Of a stretch of 64,000 nucleotides of DNA, positions 57,208-64,000 are shown one piece after another. Both the position numbers and the translations under genes were made by a program. Source of the stretch: Hymenopus coronatus (lineage: Eukaryota; Arthropoda; Insecta; Mantodea; Hymenopodidae); NCBI GenBank assembly GCA_030762935.1, contig CM060895.1, forward strand, positions 28,324,501 through 28,388,500, given 5' to 3'. Position 1 is the stretch's first letter. Each line of letters opens with the position of its first letter. The notes beneath the pieces were generated by a model that ran no database searches, had not been told where the DNA came from, and saw only the letters and a list, made by a program, of their open reading frames with translations.

Positions 57208-58102
57208 TTTACTTTCTCTACACATACTATGTACATAGTGAATATAGAAGGTATTGCACTCCACCCAAATCTTCGATGCTGAGATTTCACTGGAAATATA
57301 TGTTTTAGGATCCCCTATATCCAAAAAAAGAATTTTCGCAAAAAGGTATGTGTGTGTGTGCATGTGTGTGGGGATGGGCGTGTGTGCGTGTGTGTTTTTT
57401 AACACGATAACTCAAAAACGAAAAGTCAGTAAAATACCAAAGTTGGTATTTAAGTTTAGTATCTTTCAGGGATGCGACACAAAGATTTTGAGAAAACTTC
57501 CCCCACCCCAAATTACCCTTTACATGGAGCTTTTTCCGAAAGTTTTGATTTTCTTAAAAATGGCTCTAGTGATTTTGATCAAAATGTCGTATATGAAAGA
57601 TATTCACCTGAAAAATAATATGTATAGCTTGAATTTTCTGGGAATAACCTCTGAAGACTATTTTATACAGATGAATTTTACATTTTACGTAACCGGTAAA
57701 TCATAAGAGATGGACAAAAACCTACCATACAAAAAATGTAGAGCACGTTAAAACGCACAGTTTATATTATCTACATTTTTTCATGGAGTTGATTGTTGTT
57801 TAAATATTCCTTGTTATTGGTTTCAGCTTTAAAAAAAAATACTTTTCTCATACAAGAATTTGTCAACTCCTGTCCATACAAACAAAGGAACTTCAGTCAC
57901 GTAGCAACCAGCTTTTGACGATCACTTTAACCTATGCTACTCCCCTATTTCCTTTCTACTCACAAGAAAGCAACTAATAGGACTATTTCTGTTAATTTTT
58001 TCTCGACTAGAATGAATAAATAGAAGGATAAGCTTTATAACAATAATTTGTTGCAGAGATGTAGAGAAAGTCATGTGAATGGAACACATCAGATTTTTAT
58101 TC
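57208..58102 (+). repeat. Hairpin-headed repeat, copy 4 (full length)
   Basis: An apparently complete ~895-bp unit: head ACTTTCTCTACACATACTAT then GTACATAGTGAATATAG, a GT-rich tract (57,347-57,395), the ATGCGACACAAAGATTTTG block, the TTTTCTGGGAATAACCTC block, and the end CATGTGAATGGAACACATC then AGATTTTT. Confidence 0.9.
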
Positions 58103-58204
58103 CTTGCTGTTTCATAATGCTGAAAATAAATGAATTCCCTTTCCTTGATTCCTCTTGCCATGTTCGTAATACTAACAGTTGATTCTTATATTTATGTAGC
58201 TTCT

Positions 58205-59395
58205 TCCTAATTTTACTAATTTTTTTTATTTCATTTTATTTCATCCATATGTTCCAGAAACTTAGGATACATAATAAAATCAGATATATAACAATGTTTA
58301 CAAAAAGCTTGTCTTACAAACTATGTTTACAACATAAACTTCTAAAATATTTGCACACCCTAATTTTAGTTTATGTTAAACACTGAAGGTTTTCAATACT
58401 TTAAAATGCATTGTTTAAGAAATACTTCTTTATGGCTCTAATGTGTATATCTTTTTATTCTATAGCTTTTATGTCCTTGGGTAGTGCATTATAAAGTTCC
58501 TTCCCTATATTTTCCAGTGAATGGTTATTTAAGTACCCCTAAATACACTTCCATAATAATCACCTTTATTTCTGACATTATGATCATGTATGTTACTATT
58601 TTTGGCTATTATTTTACTGAGTAGTATATGCTTGATATAGTCATATTGGTCTATAATTTTCCTTATTTAGTTTTCTTCCCTTTTGTTTATATATCGATGT
58701 GACAACACCTGTTTTTATTTTCTCTGGAAATATTCCATTTATTAAAGAAGTGTTTATATTATGAGTTAGAACTTCCATTAATTCATATTTTACGTATTTT
58801 AGCATTCCATTTAATATTTTATCGAAACCTACAGATTTCTTTGATTTTAGTTTTACTTATATCCCTGAAAACTTTCTCTTCTGTTCCTTCAAAGACTGCC
58901 ATGGAACTAACATTAGCCATGTTACTAAATCTGGATGAAACATTTTAACTATTTGCTTTGGGGCTAGTAGTTTTACTACATGTGTACAATAATCATTAAA
59001 TAGTTTACTTATTGTTTTGAATCTTTTATCTCATTTTCTTTATGATCTATTTCAATATTTTCTGTTTGTACACAATTGATATTTTTATGTATTTGATTTA
59101 TAATTTTCCATACTATCTTAACTTTATTTCTTGCTTTATCGACTTTATTTTTTTGTATTTGATTTATAATTTTCCATACTACTACTATTTTAACTTTATT
59201 TCTTGCTTTATCGACCAGTTCTTTGCTGTAGTTCATTTTAGCCTTTGTAATCACAGCATTTAGTATTTTATTGTAGTTTTCAATATAATTTAAAGATTCT
59301 ACACTCATCTTTGGCTGTCTTATCAAGTTGAAAAATCTCATTGTTATATGACAATTTTATTCCTCTTGTCTCAAATTTTTAATTTACCACGCTTA
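58205..59395 (-). mobile_element. CR1-like LINE fragment, internally deleted
   Basis: On the minus strand the endonuclease-RT linker is readable at 59,341-59,010 (NLIRQPKMSVESLNYIENYN, NAVITKAKMNYSKELVDKAR). The start of RT (SKKSVGFDKILNGMLKY near 58,800, TGVVTSIYKQKGRKLN near 58,690) is joined directly to the ORF2 C-terminus (NIGKELYNALPKDIKAIE, about 58,515-58,465). Most of the RT palm is missing. A short tandem duplication (VDKARNKVK...KIINQIQ repeated) lies at 59,090-59,215. Confidence 0.7.
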
Positions 59396-59413
59396 CCATC
59401 TATATTGAATTTA

Positions 59414-60298
59414 CATTTTTACTTTCCCTAGCATGTATGTACAATGTACATAGTGGATGGAGAAACTATTGTATTCTACTCAAAAATTTGATGCTGAGAA
59501 ATATATGTTTTGAGGTGCCCTAAGTCCGAAAAAAGCATTTTTAGAAAACGGTAAATGTGTGTGCATGTGTGTGCATGTGTGTGTCTGTGGACAGCATAGC
59601 TCAGTAACGAAAAGTTGGTTAAATATTAAACTTAGTAATATACGTTCAGTATCTTCCAAGGATGCAACATGAAGATTTTTAAAAAATTCTCTCCATTCCC
59701 AACTACCCTTACATGGAGCATTTTTTGAAAAATTTGATTTTCTCAAAAATGGCTCTAATAATTTCAGTTAAAATACTGTATATTAAAGATATTCAGATCG
59801 CAAATAAAATGTGTAATTTGAATTTTCTGGGAATAGCCTCCAAACAGCTCTTTATTCTGGTTGAGTTTTGCAGAATTTTGAAGAACGGTTAAACCGAAAG
59901 AGAAAGACAGAAACCTACTACACAAAAAAATGTAGATCTCATTAAAACATATGTTTTATGCCAAATACATTTTTCTTGTAGCGTTGGCCATTTTCGAGAT
60001 ATTCATTGTTATTGGTTTCAGTTCTAAATAATTAACTTTTCTCAAATGGCACCATGCAAAGTGAACCGAACCTCAATTGTTTCACATAGCCACCAGCTTT
60101 TAAAGGATTTGACTATTGCTTTGGCCTAATGTAGGTATTACCTTATTTTCCTTCTACTTACAAGGAAACAAGTAATAAGACCAATTTTGCCAATGTTTAT
60201 TTAGATTAGCATGACATAGATAAAAGAATAATCTTTGTAAGAAAAATAGGTTGTGCAACAGCTAGTGAAAGTTATGTGAATGGAAAACATCAGATTTT
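59414..60298 (+). repeat. Hairpin-headed repeat, copy 5 (tandem with copy 6)
   Basis: The head is ACTTTCCCTAGCATGTATGT then ACAATGTACATAGTGGATGG. The GT tract lies near 59,555-59,585. The ending GAATGGAAAACATCAGATTT abuts the head of copy 6 with no spacer. Confidence 0.88.
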
Positions 60299-61093
60299 TA
60301 CTTTCTCTACACAAACTATGTACATAGTGTATTGAGAAGGTATTGTAATGTACCCAAAACTTTGATACTGAGATTTCACCAGAAATACATGTTTTGGTTT
60401 TTGTGGACAGCATAGCTCAAAAATGAAAAGTCTGTTAAATACCAAACTTGGCATTTAAGTTCCGTATCTTCCAAGGATGCGACACAAAGATTTTCAAGAT
60501 AATCCTCCCCACCCTCAACTGCTCTTTACATGAAAAAATGTTCAAAAATTTGAATTTTCTTAAAAATGGCTCTAACGATTTTGACTAAAATATCCTATGT
60601 TAAGGCTATTTACCTGACAAATAAAATTTATAATTTGAATTTTCTAGGAATAGCCTCTGAAGACTACTTTATTCTGGATTAATTTTACGGAATTTTGTAT
60701 AACTGCTAAACCATAAGAGATGGACAAAAACTTACCACACAAAAAATGTAGAGCACGTTAAAACACACAATTTATATTATATAACTTTTTTTTTTTTTTT
60801 TTTTTTTTTTTGGAGTTCATCGTTTTTGAGATATTCCTTTTTTTTTGTTTCATACAAGAAGTTGTCAACTCCTGTCCACACAAACAAAGGAACTTCAGCA
60901 ACCAGATTTTGACTGTCACTTTAACCTATGTTATTCCCTTATTTCACTTCTATTTACAAGGAAGCAAGTAATAAGACAATTTCTGCTAATTTTTTCCCGA
61001 TTAGCCTGAAGTAAAATGAAGCATAAGCTTTTTAACAATCATTTGTTGTAGAGATGTAGAGGAAGTCATGTGAATGGAATACATCAGATGTTT
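60298..61093 (+). repeat. Hairpin-headed repeat, copy 6 (tandem with copy 5)
   Basis: It begins ACTTTCTCTACACAAACTAT then GTACATAGTGTATTGAGAAG, lacks the GT tract, carries a T-run (about 60,786-60,811), and ends GAATGGAATACATCAGATG. Confidence 0.88.
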
Positions 61094-61599
61094 TAAAAGA
61101 TATTACCATTTCTTACCCATTATGAATTTGTTTACTGAAAATATTTCTTTTTTTTTTTGTTTTAGTCATTTGTACTATTATATATTTCTTCCCAGCTTAC
61201 TTCTACTAGATATGTTTTTAGGTTCCTTGAAGTTTCCTCATTTATTTGCCTCCTGTATTAAAAATTTATTTGTGCAGTATCTTTTTTTTTTAAATTTCAT
61301 TTTAGAAGCTGACCATAAAAATCACCTATCCCTGTCTTTGTGACTGATGTTCTCCATTTTGTTTCTTGAAAGTTTGTAAAAACATTATCTATACATATTT
61401 CAGAGAGCTTTGTTACTCTTGTAGCTTTTTCTATACCAATCTTATGTTATTAGATGATGATTTATAGTTCCTGTTTTTAGCATACCAATGTTTAAATCAC
61501 CCATTAATATTTTTAGGAATTTCTCATTTCTTTCATTATAGGGTTTTCTGTGTATTTAAGAAACAATTCTTTATTTCCCCCTGAGAAACTAACTCATAA
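61094..61599. other. Unassigned intronic sequence
   Basis: AT-rich with short T-runs; no feature recognised. Confidence 0.5.
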
Positions 61600-61672
61600 G
61601 TCCATGGTATCTTGGTCTTCTGGGAAGGCCGCGTCTCTGGCGGCCTTCCCGGAAGACCAAGATACCATGGAC
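61600..61672. repeat. GC-rich 32-bp-arm palindrome
   Basis: The left arm, 61600-61631 (GTCCATGGTATCTTGG... ending GGGAAGGCCG), and right arm, 61641-61672, are inverted repeats with one difference that can still pair as G-T. The loop is 9 nt (CGTCTCTGG). It is about 55-60% GC in surroundings near 30%. It lies just beyond the 3' end of the LINE at 61.7-63.2 kb. Confidence 0.95.
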
Positions 61673-61699
61673 ACTAGCCGCCGAAGCTTATGCAAGAAA

Positions 61700-63215
61700 T
61701 TAAGTCATAAGTCATTTTATTCATCCTTTAAAATGTACAATAAAGGACATGTCAATGTTTAAATCTATGTACATGATTACAAAGTGTATTTACAATTTAC
61801 ATTTGTACTCTTCCATGCGGTAATATGCATTCTCAATTAAATATCTTTTTATTGTGCTTACAGCCACTTTAGAGTTACGAATTTCTTTTATTTCTTTTGG
61901 TAATCTGTAATATATATAATTCTTTTCCCATGCTATCCAAATCTCTATTATTTAATGTACGTCTAAGTGCTGTTCTGTAATAGTCGTCATTATTTCTCAA
62001 AATATATGAATGTACCTATATTACTATTTTTGGATACATCTAGATCTTGTAAAATTTGCTTTACACTGTCATAAATATATATGCATGGGACAGTTAAGGT
62101 ATTTCAACTTTTAAAAATATTCCTACAAATGTGACTTCTATCTACTTTTCCTAATATTCTAACTGCCTTTTTTTGGAGTTTAAAGATTTTTTCATTTCTG
62201 CTGCTGTAATATTCCCCCACATTGTTATACTGTATTTAATGTGCGAGTATATAAATAATGCATAGTAAACCTGTTTTACTGTCTCATCGTCCATTGTTTT
62301 CCTAACCTGCCTCATAATATAGATGCCTTTATTTAGTTTTTTCATGATATGCTTTATGTATGGCATCCAGTTTAGGTGTTTATCAATTATTACACCCAGA
62401 AAATTTGCACATTCAGTTTCTGGGATACTTTTTCCATCTATTTCTAATTTAATATTATTTGTAAAACATCTTCTAAGTTCAAAATTTATCCATGCTGTTT
62501 TTTTTACATTTAATATCAAGTCTAAACTGGAATAGTATTTTTTATGATGGTTAATATAGCATTTGCTTTCTTTTCCACTTCTGACCCAGTTTTGGCTTTA
62601 ATTATAATATTCATATCATCTGCATATCCTATTGCTGTACCCCCATTTTTTGTACTATTTCAAAAATATAATTTACATATAATAAAATAAAAAATGGACC
62701 CAATTTGAACCTTGCGGTACTCATTGCTAACCATCTGAAAATCTAATTTTAATTTTTCTGCTATGCCATTTGAATTTGTGTAGTTTACCTCGACACACTG
62801 ATCCCTGTTTCTTAAGTATGAGGGGATCCATTCTAATGCTCTTACTCTGTGGTTTTCTAACTCCAATTAACACTATGCTAGTCTCCTTTAACAAAAACTC
62901 TACTGCTGCTAGTTCACATATCCATTCATTTCTATACTTATTATAATCTATCTCTCTATACTTTATATCATTTTCCACATACATGGCTACCCCTCCACTT
63001 TTGTGCTGCTGCCTACAATGGCGTGATTCTAGTGTGTACCCATGGTAATTGTTTGCCACAATTTCCTCTCCTTTTAGATCATGTTCTGTATCATAATATT
63101 AGGTTCTAGGTGTACTATACTGAGGTCTATACCTGTTCATTTGTTGCTTACATGCTGTGTATTCTGATGTAAATTTACTATGTTACTATCTTTTCTCTTG
63201 ATATCTTCAATCAAA
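61700..63215 (-). mobile_element. CR1-like LINE, internally deleted, minus strand
   Basis: On the minus strand the endonuclease starts near 63,200 (IVNLHQNTQHVSNK) and continues through NNYHGYTLESRHCRQQ, SGGVAMYVENDIKYRE and TSIVLIGVRKPQ (63,059-62,870). It then jumps straight to RT motifs: WIPSYLRNRDQCVEVNYTN (62,820-62,770), the thumb KKTAWINFELRRCF, ECANFLGVIIDKHLNWMPYI (62,400) and TVKQVYYALFIYSHIKYSIT. The C-terminal tail is near 61,930. About 1 kb of ORF2, including part of the palm, is deleted. The catalytic box region (near 62,615) is degraded. It is non-functional. Confidence 0.75.
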
Positions 63216-63230
63216 TTGAAATCAAATCAA

Positions 63231-63900
63231 ATTTATTCACTGTAAGATTTCATTACAAATGTTGCTTCATCAAATATAAACAACTGAAAATTACAAATAC
63301 TGCTTGAAATAACATAATTTGAAAGTTTTAACACAATTGGAAATATATTAACAAGATAAAGTTACTATTTACAACAAGTTGCAATTGAAATACAAGATAC
63401 ATTATTGGAAAAATATATATTATGTACACCATTATACATTCTAAATGAATTATAAACAATTACTAATTTAATATAAAATAGATTTCTTGAAGTGAGTGAA
63501 GTCACTTAGTCTTGTTCTCCATAGCTGCTAGTGCATTCTTCTTCCTGTTTATTTGTTTACCATGGCAGTTCTCGGACATGTAATAGACCTCATAAAAGTA
63601 ATGTAGTAGTATAAGTAGTTATTAAGTGGTACAGATTATGCAATTCACATACTTTCAAATCTTGCTTATTCCAATGCCCTTAAATGCATTGATTGAATAG
63701 AACTGATTATTATGTTGTAATTTATGAATTTCATTTTTAAATTGTGTTATGCACCTTTTGTTCTTCAAATATATAGGAAGATGATTGTACAGTTTAATTC
63801 CAGTATGTTTAAATGCTTTCTCAAAGAGACTGGTTTTATGAAAGCTCACATGCAGATTATTTTATTTCTAGTATTATATGTATGTATCTCAGCATTGGTT
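63231..63900 (-). mobile_element. 5'-truncated CR1-like LINE, minus strand
   Basis: It carries the ORF2 C-terminus (SFHKTSLFEKAFKHTGIKLY, NHLPIYLKNKRCITQFKNEI; 63,849-63,658) and a 3' UTR ending near GTGAATAAATTTGATTTG at 63,245-63,230. The encoded tail is almost the same as that at 29,700-29,880, so both belong to one family in opposite orientations. Confidence 0.8.
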
Positions 63901-64000
63901 GACAGACATGTTATATTTTTTTTAACATGAACTAGTAGTTATTTTATGTAAAAACATGGTAATGCTAGAATATTACTCTTTTAAACAACTTTCTGTGTTA

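Noticed and set aside
57202..59746. Minus-strand ORFs in the hairpin-headed repeats (His/Thr-rich)
   Set aside because: They arise from the GT tract and are not conserved as frames between copies.
40740..61093. The idea that all hairpin-headed repeat copies share one orientation
   Set aside because: The head fragment at 40,740-40,885 is on the minus strand, so orientation bias (6 to 1) is weak evidence.
56599..64000. Further FAS exons (rest of ER, KR, ACP, TE)
   Set aside because: I looked for continuation of ER after YPQ with a phase-0 acceptor and saw none. The region is repeats and LINE fragments.

Overview
The window is AT-rich eukaryotic DNA from an arthropod-like animal. It has long introns and many non-LTR retrotransposons, Penelope-like elements, mariner and pogo transposons and tRNA-derived SINEs. 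The species cannot be fixed from the sequence. The one host gene I recognise is a type I (animal) fatty acid synthase on the + strand. Fourteen GT-AG exons between 9,677 and 56,598 are present. Every intron phase agrees from one exon to the next, giving about 954 uninterrupted codons. In order they encode the C-terminal half of the malonyl/acetyltransferase (active-site His at 9853-9855), the dehydratase (HxxxGxxxxP His at 17679-17681, paired Asp at 26516-26518), a short pseudo-methyltransferase/structural region, and the start of the enoyl reductase (nucleotide-binding loop in the last exon). The ketosynthase and the AT serine lie upstream of the window. The rest of ER, KR, ACP and thioesterase lie downstream.

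Almost everything else is transposon sequence in introns. 1-9.7 kb: the 3' part of an I-clade LINE with a nested SINE, a dead mariner, a pogo-like transposon with a pipsqueak HTH and PHD-type finger that has a 1-kb TIR element nested in it, and one copy of a recurring ~0.8-0.9-kb non-coding repeat. 10.4-14.5 kb: a LINE endonuclease fragment, a Penelope fragment, and a mariner with a nested SINE. 20.5-26.5 kb: a nearly complete CR1-like LINE (coiled coil plus SGNH esterase ORF1; endonuclease/RT ORF2) containing a 152-bp Penelope terminal fragment. 26.6-31 kb: SINEs, a 53-bp insertion consisting of a Penelope tail, an AT satellite, and nested opposite-strand LINE pieces. 31.9-35.5 kb: a decayed Ty3/gypsy element with LTR remnants. 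38 kb: a 13 x 65-bp minisatellite. 41-43.7 kb: a Penelope-like element with RT and GIY-YIG domains. 46.8 kb: a foldback element with 100-bp arms. 47.6-55.1 kb: a ~5.7-kb I-clade LINE inserted in a copy of the recurring repeat, followed by a second pogo-like transposase. 57.2-61.1 kb: three more copies of that repeat, two of them head-to-tail. 58.2-63.9 kb: minus-strand LINE fragments and a GC-rich palindrome.

The most unusual signals are these. (1) A hairpin-headed repeat occurs in seven copies. (2) A group of Penelope-type terminal insertions with inverted arms, 34-42-nt tails, perfect 12-13-bp target duplications and hammerhead-like cores includes one insertion made of the tail alone. (3) A very homogeneous 65-bp tandem array lies in an FAS intron. 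(4) ~100-bp direct repeats flank the CR1-like LINE. All transposon ORFs carry stops, frameshifts or lost catalytic residues. The FAS exons carry none.
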